Assembly (NCBI GenBank): GCA_963169195.1
Contig: CAUJDN010000051.1
Location: 1-64,000, forward strand
Origin: Acidobacteriota bacterium
GTDB taxonomy: Bacteria; Acidobacteriota; Vicinamibacteria; Vicinamibacterales; UBA2999
Direction of reading: 5' to 3'
DNA: 64,000 nucleotides
The position numbers and the translations under genes were made by a program. The notes under the pieces are model-generated. The model was given only the letters and a program-made list of their open reading frames with translations. It did not search any database and was not told where the DNA came from. Each line of letters begins with the position of its first letter. The first letter of the stretch is position 1. Positions 56,909 to 64,000 of this stretch are shown in pieces.

Positions 56909-59440
56909 TTGAAGCGCCTGATCACGTCCGGACTGCTCGTCCTCCTGGGTGCCCTTGCGGGCGGTGCATGGTGGTGGGCCAGGCAGTCCCTGCCTGCCCT
57001 GGACGGCGAACTGGGGGTCGCCGGCCTGATCGACCCTGTCGAGGTGGTCTTCGACGGCCACGGCGTGCCCCACGTCTACGCCCGTGATCCGGCGGACGCC
57101 TGGTTCGCCGCGGGTGTCATGCACGCGCGTGACCGCCTGTGGCAGATGGAGCTGTACCGGCGCGTGACCAGCGGACGGCTGTCCGAGGTGATGGGCGAGG
57201 TCACCCTGCCCGTCGACAAGCGGTTCCTCACGCTGGGCCTGCGGGCCAGTGCCGACGCCGAGTGGTCGCGCCTCGGGTCCGGGGCGCGCGCCGCGCTCGA
57301 GCGCTATGCGGCCGGCGTGAACGCGGTGGCGAGCCGGCTGACGTCCAGGCAGCGGCCTCTCGAGATGCAGCTGCTGGGCATCACACCCGCGGCGTGGACG
57401 CCCGTGGACGCGCTGGCCGTGGCGCGCCTGCTCGCCTGGCGGCTGGCGGAGAACCACCAGGGCGAGCTCGTGCGTGCCGCCGTCGCAGCCAAGCTGGGGG
57501 AGGGCGCCGCGCGTGAGCTGGGAGGACGCTACCCGTCGGACGGGCCGACCGTGCTGCAGGAACGGGACCGGTCGGTTTTGCCTGCGCCGGGCGGGGGCGA
57601 ACGCCGTGACGGCGTCTCGGCCCCGGCGGCCGCGGTCACGCGGCCACCGGCTGCGGCCGGCGCGCCTTCCGCGCGAGGACTGCAGGCCGCGCGGATGGAA
57701 CAGGCGTGGCCCGCGGGACTCGAGTGGCTGCGGCCCATGGCCCGGCGCGGCAACAGCAACAACTGGGTGGTGTCCGGCCAGCGAACCGCCAGCGGCCGTC
57801 CCATCCTGGCCAACGATCCGCACCTGCTCGTGGAGTTTCCGGCCACGTGGTACGAGATGCACCTCGTCGCGGCGGGCCTGGACGTGACGGGCGTCACGCT
57901 GCCCGGTGTGCCGTTCGTGGTCATCGGCCACAACGCGCGCATCGCGTGGGGCTTCACCAACTCCGGCGCGGACGTCCAGGACCTGTACCTCGAGCGCATC
58001 GATCTCGCGCGCAGGCGCTACCTGGCGGCTGGCGGCTGGCAGCCGGCACGGGTGACGCGCGTGGAGATTCCCGTGCGCGGGCGCGGGCAGGCCGAGCCCT
58101 ACGACATCTGGGAGACCGAGCACGGGCCCATCTACGCGGATCCGTCGCTCGACTGGGACGCGCCGCCGGCGTGGACGACGCCGGGGCAGGAGGCTTCGCC
58201 GCAGGGACAGGTGCAGGCCTATGCGCTGCGCTGGACGGGACCCGGCGCCGACGTCCTGGGCAGCTTCGAGGCGCTCAACCGCGCCACGGACTGGGCCAGC
58301 TTCCAGGCGGCCATCGACCGGTTCGACATGCCGTCCCAGAACGTGGTCTACGCGGACGTCGACGGGAACATCGGCTATGCGCTGAGCGGCCGTGTGCCCG
58401 TGCGGACGAGTGGCGACGGCACGATGCCGGTCGCGGGCAACTCGGGTGCCGGCTGGGCGGACGGCGTGGCCTCCCTGTCACTGCCGCGCGTGCTGAATCC
58501 CGGGGCCGGGTACGTGGCTTCGTCGAACAACGAGGTCGATCGGTCGCCTGGAACGATGATCACCCGGGACTGGGCCGCGCCGTATCGCGCGCTCCGCCTG
58601 CAGCAGGTGCTGGCGGAGGGCCGCGGGCTGGGCGTGGCGCAGATGGCGGCGCTGCAGAACGACCTCAGGAGCGCGTCCGCCTCGCGCGTGCTCGCCGGCG
58701 CTCCACAGGCGCTCGCGTCGGCGAAGGCGCAGGGAGCCGAGACCTCCGCCGTCGACGCGCTGACCGAGCTGGCCGCGTGGGATCAGGTGGTGGACGCACG
58801 GCCGGTCGTGACGCTGTACCAGGCGTTCGAGGATGCGCTCTGGCGGCGCACGTTCGTGGACGAAATGGACGAACCGCTGTTCCGCGTCTTCTACCAGTGG
58901 GCTGGCGGCGAGCGCCCGGCGGGCCTGCACGCCATCGTCGACGAGCGGCAGTCGCGGTGGTTCGACGACATCGCCACGGTGGAGAAGCGCGAGACCCGCG
59001 ACGACATCTACGTGCTGGCGGCCCGCGACGCCGCCGAGCGCGTGAGCGCCGAGTTCGGCAACGGGTCGGGACGGGCGTGGGACCGCGTGCACGCCATCCG
59101 CTTCGAGCACGCGCTCGGCGACGGGTCGTGGGCCCTGTCGTGGATGCTCGGCAGGGGGCCGGTACCGATCGGGGGGGACGGCACCACCGTGATGCGCGTG
59201 AGCTGGAACCGCCTGCGGCCGTTCGAGGCCTGGGAATATCCCTCGTGGCGGCAGGTGCTCGACGTGGGCCGGTGGGACGAGTCCCGCGTGGTGCTGCCCG
59301 CCGGTCAGTCGGGCCACGTGCTCAGCCCGCACCATTTCGACCAGAACGAGCTCTGGCGCACGGGCCAGTACCGTGTCCACGCGTTCTCGCGGGATGCCGT
59401 GCTCCAGTCGCGCGCGCACCGCCTGGTGCTGGTGCCCTGA
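56909..59440 (+). CDS. penicillin acylase family protein
   Basis: An 843-residue N-terminal nucleophile hydrolase precursor with one N-terminal membrane helix or signal (LITSGLLVLLGALAGGAWWW). The alpha-chain starts VEVVFDGHGVPHVYARDPADAWFAAG in outline; the cleavage site and nucleophile are in RRGNSNNWVV, with S283 the new N-terminus after self-cleavage. Between them is an Ala/Pro-rich linker (about 225-260), as expected of the excised spacer region. Family substrates include acyl-homoserine lactones and other amides; the true one cannot be told. TTG start with GGGAG 10 bases before. Confidence 0.92.
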   Translation: MKRLITSGLLVLLGALAGGAWWWARQSLPALDGELGVAGLIDPVEVVFDGHGVPHVYARDPADAWFAAGVMHARDRLWQMELYRRVTSGRLSEVMGEVTLPVDKRFLTLGLRASADAEWSRLGSGARAALERYAAGVNAVASRLTSRQRPLEMQLLGITPAAWTPVDALAVARLLAWRLAENHQGELVRAAVAAKLGEGAARELGGRYPSDGPTVLQERDRSVLPAPGGGERRDGVSAPAAAVTRPPAAAGAPSARGLQAARMEQAWPAGLEWLRPMARRGNSNNWVVSGQRTASGRPILANDPHLLVEFPATWYEMHLVAAGLDVTGVTLPGVPFVVIGHNARIAWGFTNSGADVQDLYLERIDLARRRYLAAGGWQPARVTRVEIPVRGRGQAEPYDIWETEHGPIYADPSLDWDAPPAWTTPGQEASPQGQVQAYALRWTGPGADVLGSFEALNRATDWASFQAAIDRFDMPSQNVVYADVDGNIGYALSGRVPVRTSGDGTMPVAGNSGAGWADGVASLSLPRVLNPGAGYVASSNNEVDRSPGTMITRDWAAPYRALRLQQVLAEGRGLGVAQMAALQNDLRSASASRVLAGAPQALASAKAQGAETSAVDALTELAAWDQVVDARPVVTLYQAFEDALWRRTFVDEMDEPLFRVFYQWAGGERPAGLHAIVDERQSRWFDDIATVEKRETRDDIYVLAARDAAERVSAEFGNGSGRAWDRVHAIRFEHALGDGSWALSWMLGRGPVPIGGDGTTVMRVSWNRLRPFEAWEYPSWRQVLDVGRWDESRVVLPAGQSGHVLSPHHFDQNELWRTGQYRVHAFSRDAVLQSRAHRLVLVP

Positions 59441-59499
59441 CGAAGGGCCGCGCCTGCGGCGCGGTGGGGCCGTGGCTCTGCCGCGGGAGGGGTTCTCCG

Positions 59500-59540
59500 C
59501 ACTCCGCTCCCCTGCACCTTGCACCCCTGCACCCCGCTCC
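59500..59540 (+). repeat. degenerate (T)GCACCCC heptamer-like repeat
   Basis: Units such as CCTGCACC, TTGCACC, CCTGCACC and CCGCTCC follow one another directly between the acylase gene and the arsR operator. It resembles the array at the pdxJ start (34559-34586). Confidence 0.55.
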
Positions 59541-59543
59541 GAT

Positions 59544-59569
59544 AACATATGAACACCTGCTCATATGTT
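59544..59569 (+). promoter_or_regulatory. ArsR-family operator palindrome overlapping the arsR start codon
   Basis: AACATATGAACA and TGCTCATATGTT are reverse complements in 11 of 12 positions with a 2-base centre, the 12-2-12 form known for ArsR/SmtB/CadC operators (ATA-TGAACA core with TGCTCATAT). The ATG at 59565 lies inside the right half. Bound repressor would cover the start of its own gene, so metal-controlled autoregulation of the arsR-ATPase pair is expected. Confidence 0.85.
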
Positions 59570-59975
59570 CAAGCCTGCCGACTCCTGTGACGTCATCCAG
59601 ATCGATCTCGCCCGCGTCAGGCGGTTGAGGGCCGCGCTGGTCGGCGGCGACGCCGTCACGGGCCTGGCCGACACCTTCCGCGCCCTCGGGGATCCGACGC
59701 GCGTCCGCATCCTGGACGTGCTGTCGCATGGCGAGCTGTGCGTGTGCGACCTGGCCGCGGTGCTGTCGCTCTCGCAGTCGGCGGTCTCCCACCAGCTGCG
59801 GCTCCTCCGCAGCCTGCGGCTGGTCCGCGCCCGGCGTGACGGACGCATGGTCTTCTACGCGCTCGACGACCTGCACGTCGTGGACCTGCTGAGGCAGGGA
59901 CTGAAGCACGTCGGGGAGGCGCCCGCCCGCGCCGCCGCGAGGCGGCCGACCTCGCGCACCCGGAGCGTGCGGTGA
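59565..59975 (+). CDS. ArsR/SmtB family metal-responsive repressor, CadC-like
   Basis: A 136-residue winged-helix repressor. Helix alpha-3 metal motif is ELCVCDLA with C59 and C61, plus a cysteine at position 8; CadC of S. aureus uses C7, C11, C58 and C60 for Cd/Pb, so a very similar site is inferred, with one N-terminal Cys missing. Recognition region SQSAVSHQLRLLRSLRLVRARRDGR. The tail is basic. The gene overlaps the P-type ATPase gene by four bases. Bound metal ions should release it from the palindrome at 59544-59569. Confidence 0.93.
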   Translation: MFKPADSCDVIQIDLARVRRLRAALVGGDAVTGLADTFRALGDPTRVRILDVLSHGELCVCDLAAVLSLSQSAVSHQLRLLRSLRLVRARRDGRMVFYALDDLHVVDLLRQGLKHVGEAPARAAARRPTSRTRSVR

Positions 59976-61897
59976 GCGCTCACGCGCACGGCGCGGCGGT
60001 CGGGTGTGACCACTGCGTCGCGGAGCCGCCGCGGCCCACGGCGGCGCGCGCGCGCGGCGTGCTCGCCACGCTGGCGGCCGTGCTCCTCGGCGTCGGGTGC
60101 CTCGCGGACCTGGCGTGGGGCACGCCGACGTGGTCGCAGCCGGTCTTCCTCGCGGCGGTGGCCGCGGGCATCGTCTTCCCGGCGCAGCGGGCCTGGACGG
60201 CCCTGGGCCGTGGCACGCTCGACATCAACGCGCTCATGGTCATCGCCGTGGCCGGCGCCATCGTGATTGGGGAGTGGGAAGAGGCCGCCATGGTGGTGTT
60301 CCTCTTCGCCGTGGCGCAGTGGCTCGAATCGCGGAGCGTCGAGCGCGCCCGCCGGGCGATCCGGTCGCTCCTCGACCTCACGCCTCCCCAGGCGCGCCTC
60401 GAGGAGCACGGCGCCGAGCGCCTGGTACCGGTCGATGTCGTCGCGCCGGGGCAGACCATCCGCGTGGCCCCCGGGGAGCGCGTCCCGCTGGACGGGACGG
60501 TGCTCGACGGGCGGTCGGACGTCGATCAGGCGCCCATCACGGGCGAGTCGGTGCCCGTCGAGAAGGCCGTCGGCGACGACGTGTTCGCCGGCACCATCAA
60601 CGGCCATGGCGCCCTCACGGTCAGCGTGACGCGTCGCCGCGACGACACGACGCTGGCGCGCATCATCCACCTCGTGGAGCAGGCGCAATCGGAGCGCGCG
60701 CCGGTGCAGCAGTTCATCGACCGCTTCGCCGAGTGGTACACGCCCGCCGTCGTGGTGCTGGCTGCGCTCATCGGCGTCGTGCCGACGCTGGCGGGCGGCG
60801 ACGCCGCCACCTGGATATATCGCGCGCTCGTCGTGCTGGTCGTGGCGTGCCCCTGCGCGCTGGTGATCTCGACGCCGGTGTCGATGGTGTCGGCGCTGGC
60901 CGGCGCGGCCCGGCACGGCGTGCTCATCAAGGGCGGCGCCGCGCTCGAGCGCCTCGCCGGCGTGTCCACGCTCGCCTTCGACAAGACCGGGACCCTCACC
61001 CGCGGCGAGGTTGCGGTCGGCGTGACGGAACCGCTGGACGGGATCGGCGAGGAGGAGCTGCTGCGCCTGGCGGCGGCCGTGGAGCAGCACTCGGAGCATC
61101 CCGTGGGCACGGCCATCGTGCGCGCCGCGCGGGATCGTGGTCTCGCGCTGGCTCGTGCGACGGCCGTCCGGGCGCTGCCCGGCCTCGGCGTCGAGGGGAT
61201 CATCGACGGCGCCACCGTGCTGTGCGCGGCGCCGCGCATCCTCGACGAGCAGCAACGGCTAGACGCCGGCCTCGCGGCGCGGGCCGACCGCATTGTCGCC
61301 GCCGGCATGTCACCCGTCGTGGTGCTGCGCGACGGGCGGGCCCTGGGCCTCATCGGCGTGGCCGATCGCGAGCGCGACGCGGCGCGCGCCGTCGTCTCGG
61401 ACCTGCACCGGCAGGGCATCTCGAGGGTGGCGATGCTGACCGGCGATCATGCCGCCACGGCGCGGGCCGTCGCGGCGCGCGTCGGGGTGGACGACGTGCG
61501 CGCCGAACTGCTGCCGGCCGACAAGGTCGCCGCCATCGGCAGCCTGCGTCGCGGCGGCCGCATCGCGATGGTCGGCGACGGCATCAACGATGCGCCGGCG
61601 CTGGCTGCCGCCGACGTGGGCATCGTCATGGGCGCCATCGGCAGCGACGCCGCCATCGAGACCGCCGACATCGCGCTGATGGCCGACGACCTCTCGAAGG
61701 TGCCCTACGCGATCCGGCTGAGCCGCGCGACGGTGCGGAACGTGCGTGCGAACGTGGCCATCGCGCTCGGGCTGAAGGCGGCCTTCGTGGTGGCGGCGGC
61801 GGCGGGCGTCGCCACGTTGTGGATGGCCGTGTTGGCCGACACCGGGGCGTCGGTCATCGTGCTCGCCAACGCACTGCGGCTCCGGCGGTTCGCATAG
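59972..61897 (+). CDS. heavy-metal P-type ATPase (Zn/Cd/Pb exporter type)
   Basis: A 641-residue P1B ATPase. Membrane metal site CPC (C293-P-C295 in VVACPCALVIST), phosphorylation site D337 (DKTGTLTRG), TGE in APITGESVPVEK, GDGINDAPALAAADVG, and HP in EQHSEHPVGTA. The last helix has ADTGASVIVLANALRL, as in CadA/ZntA. No N-terminal HMA domain is present; only a short HAHGAAVGCDHC segment could bind metal. GTGA overlap with the CadC-like repressor indicates a two-gene metal-efflux operon. Confidence 0.94.
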   Translation: MSAHAHGAAVGCDHCVAEPPRPTAARARGVLATLAAVLLGVGCLADLAWGTPTWSQPVFLAAVAAGIVFPAQRAWTALGRGTLDINALMVIAVAGAIVIGEWEEAAMVVFLFAVAQWLESRSVERARRAIRSLLDLTPPQARLEEHGAERLVPVDVVAPGQTIRVAPGERVPLDGTVLDGRSDVDQAPITGESVPVEKAVGDDVFAGTINGHGALTVSVTRRRDDTTLARIIHLVEQAQSERAPVQQFIDRFAEWYTPAVVVLAALIGVVPTLAGGDAATWIYRALVVLVVACPCALVISTPVSMVSALAGAARHGVLIKGGAALERLAGVSTLAFDKTGTLTRGEVAVGVTEPLDGIGEEELLRLAAAVEQHSEHPVGTAIVRAARDRGLALARATAVRALPGLGVEGIIDGATVLCAAPRILDEQQRLDAGLAARADRIVAAGMSPVVVLRDGRALGLIGVADRERDAARAVVSDLHRQGISRVAMLTGDHAATARAVAARVGVDDVRAELLPADKVAAIGSLRRGGRIAMVGDGINDAPALAAADVGIVMGAIGSDAAIETADIALMADDLSKVPYAIRLSRATVRNVRANVAIALGLKAAFVVAAAAGVATLWMAVLADTGASVIVLANALRLRRFA

Positions 61898-61976
61898 CGG
61901 GCCGTGGGCCGTGTCACGGGACCGCGCCGATCACGCCCGCACGAGCGGGACGAGGGGCACCGGTGTTCCCGGTCGT

Positions 61977-61993
61977 TCATCGCGCCCTTCGTG
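61977..61993 (+). repeat. CCCTTCGTG-type intergenic repeat fragment
   Basis: TCATCGCGCCCTTCGTGTC followed by CCACGGGTTTGG resembles the right arm of the ruvA-ruvB repeat. It lies in the 134-bp gap between convergent genes; nothing else is visible in that gap. Confidence 0.35.
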
Positions 61994-62031
61994 TCCCACG
62001 GGTTTGGTGACGCGCCGCTGCCGCGCCCGGC

Positions 62032-62790
62032 TCACTCGCCCGGTGGATCCGTCGGCCCGGGAGCCGCTTCGGCCTTTGCCTTGTCCTCGGCGAAGTGGGC
62101 GTCCACGAAGTCGTCGATGGCCGTCTGGTCCGTCGCGTCCACGCGCGTGAAGCACAGGCCCATGCCCGACTTGGCGTCGCTCCAGCACACGCGCGCATCC
62201 AGGTCGATGTCCTTCTTCGACCCCGGCAGGCGGAAGCGCAGCTTCACGTCCGTATCGCGCTCGAGCGGGCTCGTGGTGCGGATGGCCATCCCGCCGCGGT
62301 TGATGTTCAACGTGAGCGCCGCGGCGATGGTGCCGCCCGCGCGATAGGCGATGGGGATGCCCAGCACGAGGCGCGGCGAGCCGCGCCGATTGAAGTTGTC
62401 GGGGAACAGGTGCGGCGCGAGCGCGGGGAGGATGTGCTGTGCCGCGCTGTACTCGTTGATGTAGCCGCTGACGCCCAGCGACGCCAGCGCCCGCACCTCG
62501 TCGGCGCTCGAGACCGTCCCGCTGAACACCAGGATGGGGAGGCGCCCGCCATCGAGCTTCCGCACGGCCCGGATGAGCTCGACGCCGGACTGGTGGGGCA
62601 GCTTCAGGTCGACGAGGAGAAGGTCGATGTCCTCCAGGTCGGCGCGCACGCGTGCCAGCAGTTCCGCGGCGCTCCTGGCAAACGTCGCACGGTGTCCCGC
62701 GCCCTCGATCGCGGCCATGAAGCGCTCGCGGACGAAGGGCGTGTCGTCTGCGATCAGCACCGTCTTGCCCGGCCCGGCAGATGACGTCAT
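62032..62790 (-). CDS. response regulator with receiver and PilZ domains
   Basis: A 252-residue two-domain regulator. Receiver domain: acidic pair IADDTPF, phospho-acceptor D61 (LLLVDLKLP), Ser/Thr site VFSGTVSS and a Lys position altered (SGYINEYS where most have a Lys), so phosphorylation signalling may be atypical. PilZ-like domain from about residue 135: NRRGSPRLVLGIPIAYR, LNINRGGMAIRT, and GMGLCFTRV. In place of RxxxR it has RRGSPR. It may respond to c-di-GMP. Divergent from the LysW-like gene. A short Pro/Ala/Glu tail ends the protein. Confidence 0.88.
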   Translation of the reverse strand: MTSSAGPGKTVLIADDTPFVRERFMAAIEGAGHRATFARSAAELLARVRADLEDIDLLLVDLKLPHQSGVELIRAVRKLDGGRLPILVFSGTVSSADEVRALASLGVSGYINEYSAAQHILPALAPHLFPDNFNRRGSPRLVLGIPIAYRAGGTIAAALTLNINRGGMAIRTTSPLERDTDVKLRFRLPGSKKDIDLDARVCWSDAKSGMGLCFTRVDATDQTAIDDFVDAHFAEDKAKAEAAPGPTDPPGE

Positions 62791-62799
62791 ACGCCCGTG

Positions 62800-62809
62800 A
62801 GTATATAAT
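62800..62809. promoter_or_regulatory. overlapping divergent -10 hexamers
   Basis: AGTATATAAT contains TATAAT on the plus strand (62804-62809), 36 bases before the LysW-like ATG, and TATACT on the minus strand (62800-62805), 10 bases before the response-regulator ATG. Both are near consensus. The two genes would compete for RNA polymerase at this site. Confidence 0.6.
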
Positions 62810-62844
62810 CCCTTCAGGTTCATCGGCCGCAAGGAGCCTTTTTC

Positions 62845-63108
62845 ATGTCTGCCATCTGTCCCGAGTGCGATTCCGCCGTCGAGATCGACGAAATGGACGT
62901 CGACGTCGGCGACGAGCTCACCTGCTCGGAGTGCGGCTCTCTGCTCCGCGTGGCCAGCGACTCGCCCCTCGAGCTCGAAGTCGCCGACGACGACGACCTG
63001 GACGATGAGGACGAAGACGAGGACGACGTCGAGGACGAGGATGGGGAACTCGACGAAGACGACGACGAGGACGAGGACGAGGACGAGGAGTTCGACGACG
63101 AAGACTGA
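62845..63108 (+). CDS. LysW-like zinc-ribbon protein with long acidic tail
   Basis: An 87-residue protein. Residues 1-45 (SAICPECDSAVEIDEMDVDV, GDELTCSECGSLLRV) match LysW, the small amino-group carrier protein, with zinc ligands C5, C8, C27 and C30. LysW ends in a Glu that carries the substrate (EDWGE-like). Here that end is replaced by about 40 residues made almost only of Asp and Glu, ending DDED. AAGGAG stands 8 bases before the ATG. LarE follows after one base. No lysine/arginine synthesis genes are in the window, so carrier work in that pathway is not implied; metal or protein binding is an alternative. Confidence 0.85.
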   Translation: MSAICPECDSAVEIDEMDVDVGDELTCSECGSLLRVASDSPLELEVADDDDLDDEDEDEDDVEDEDGELDEDDDEDEDEDEEFDDED

Positions 63109-63109
63109 C

Positions 63110-63928
63110 GTGGTCGGCCTGAAGGCCGCCCGCCTCGAGGCCCGGCTCGCCGAGCTCGGGTCGGTCATCGTCGCGTTCAGCGGCGGCGTCGACAGTGCCT
63201 ACCTGGCCGTGACGGCGTCCCGACTCCTGGGCCCTCGCGCCCTCGCCATCACGGCCGTCAGTGCCAGCTACCCGGAGACACACCGGCAGCTGGCGCTGCG
63301 CGTGGCCCGCGAGTTCTCCCTGCACCACGAGTTCATCGAGACCGGGGAGATCGACCGCCCCGAGTACCGCGCCAACCCGTCCAACCGCTGCTACTTCTGC
63401 AAGGACGAGCTGTACGTGCACCTCGCCGCGACCGCCCGCGCGCGCGGCATCGCGCACGTGGTCGACGGCAACAACGCCGACGACCGCGGCGACTACCGGC
63501 CCGGCCGGCAGGCCGCTCGCGAGCACGGCGTGCTGAGCCCGCTGGACGAAGCGGACCTCACCAAGGACGACATCCGCCAGCTGGCGCGCCGCGCCGGCAT
63601 GAGCACGTGGGACGAGCCCGCCTCGGCGTGCCTGTCCTCCCGCATTCCGTACGGCAGCGCGGTCACCCGCGAGAAGCTGCGGCAGATCGAGCGGGCCGAA
63701 GAGGCAGTCCGGGCGCTGGGATTCCGCATCTTCCGCGTGCGCCACCACGATGTCACGGCCCGCCTGGAGATCTCGCGCGGTGAAATGGCGCGCGCGCTCG
63801 AGCCCGGCGTCAACGAGCGCCTCGTCGCTGCCCTGAAGGCTGTGGGGTACCAGTTCGTGAGCCTCGACCTGCAGGGCTACCGGCTGGGCAGCCACAACGA
63901 GGCGCTCAGCCTTCGGCCCGTGCCGTGA
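63110..63928 (+). CDS. larE: ATP-dependent sacrificial sulfur transferase LarE
   Basis: A 272-residue PP-loop enzyme. In lactobacilli LarE gives sulfur from its own Cys to the nicotinic-acid-derived NPN (nickel-pincer) cofactor of lactate racemase and relatives. The PP-loop is VAFSGGVDSAYLA (S24 first), other marks are NRCYFCKDELY and DGNNADDRGDYRPG, and the sacrificial Cys is C174 in SACLSSRIPYG, close to C176 of L. plantarum. Start GTG 63110, one base after the LysW-like gene. LarB and LarC are not in the window. Its TGA overlaps the next GTG. Confidence 0.94.
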   Translation: MVGLKAARLEARLAELGSVIVAFSGGVDSAYLAVTASRLLGPRALAITAVSASYPETHRQLALRVAREFSLHHEFIETGEIDRPEYRANPSNRCYFCKDELYVHLAATARARGIAHVVDGNNADDRGDYRPGRQAAREHGVLSPLDEADLTKDDIRQLARRAGMSTWDEPASACLSSRIPYGSAVTREKLRQIERAEEAVRALGFRIFRVRHHDVTARLEISRGEMARALEPGVNERLVAALKAVGYQFVSLDLQGYRLGSHNEALSLRPVP

Positions 63929-64000
63929 GCCCGCGTCGCGCGCTCGTCGTGCTTGCCCTGGCGGTCGGGCTCGCCCATCTGCCTTTCATCGCCTCGAGCC
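63925..64000 (+). CDS. membrane or exported protein, N-terminus only (cut by window end)
   Basis: GTG 63925 overlaps the larE stop (GTGA). The 25 residues in the window read as a basic start followed by a hydrophobic helix (ALVVLALAVGLAHLPF), so a signal peptide or first membrane segment. Function cannot be told from this fragment. Confidence 0.55.
   Translation, partial: MSPRRALVVLALAVGLAHLPFIASS

Noticed and set aside
63005-63109. Upstream extension of larE into the acidic-protein gene
   Set aside because: It is the +1 shadow of the Asp/Glu-rich repeat and reads as Thr/Arg repeats; family likeness begins after GTG 63110.

Overview
The window is about 64 kb of GC-rich bacterial chromosome, densely packed with housekeeping genes. 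Gene content and style suggest an Acidobacteriota genome, most likely class Vicinamibacteria: many GTG and TTG starts, tight ATGA/GTGA overlaps, an S8 protease with NIVWGD repeats, a BMC locus with three EutN-type proteins, and cdaA-cdaR-glmM followed by pdxJ. The taxonomy is inference; the partial 16S rRNA at the left edge could settle it.

Layout. 1-4234: the 3' part of an rRNA operon (16S end, tRNA-Ile, tRNA-Ala, 23S, 5S, hairpin), with boxA-like sites and a 23S processing stalk. 4384-17532: mixed genes (S41 protease, Na+/alanine symporter, beta-propeller/CehA hydrolase, Dus3-like dihydrouridine synthase, TraB/GumN protein, Tag glycosylase, cupin, two methyltransferases, beta-lactamase-like lipoprotein, thioesterase). 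17576-21645: yebC-ruvC-ruvA-ruvB-fabH, almost all overlapping. 22055-25073: an S8 protease translationally coupled to two paralogous GNAT acetyltransferases, closed by a strong terminator. 25224-31667: queA, a deoxyhypusine-synthase-like gene, tRNA-Met, tilS, ftsH, folP.

31754-37814: a nearly gapless run of cdaA, cdaR, glmM, pdxJ, alpha/beta hydrolase, TPR protein, small zinc protein and a class II aldolase with a C-terminal encapsulation-like helix. 37912-40350: one BMC-H and three BMC-P shell proteins, a 74-residue protein with an encapsulation-like helix and a Cys/His cluster, and a D-2-hydroxyacid dehydrogenase. This block is bracketed by two 40-bp arrays of an octamer repeat.

40427-50453: endonuclease III, cyclophilin, DUF72 protein, queE and queC, a sensor histidine kinase, an AlaX-type editing protein, an SDR, an aldehyde dehydrogenase and a YeiH-type membrane protein. 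50517-56786 (minus strand): a GldA/GldF/GldG-like ABC system with a DUF4340 protein and a PBP4-type peptidase. 56909-64000: penicillin-acylase family protein, a CadC-like ArsR repressor coupled to a Zn/Cd-type P-ATPase, a receiver-PilZ regulator, a LysW-like acidic zinc-ribbon protein next to LarE, and the start of a membrane protein.

The most unusual parts are the BMC locus with its small Cys/His protein, the S8 protease-GNAT-GNAT unit, and the LysW-like/LarE pair. Queuosine synthesis is represented by three separate genes (queA, queE, queC). All functional calls come from reading motifs by eye; no database search was run.
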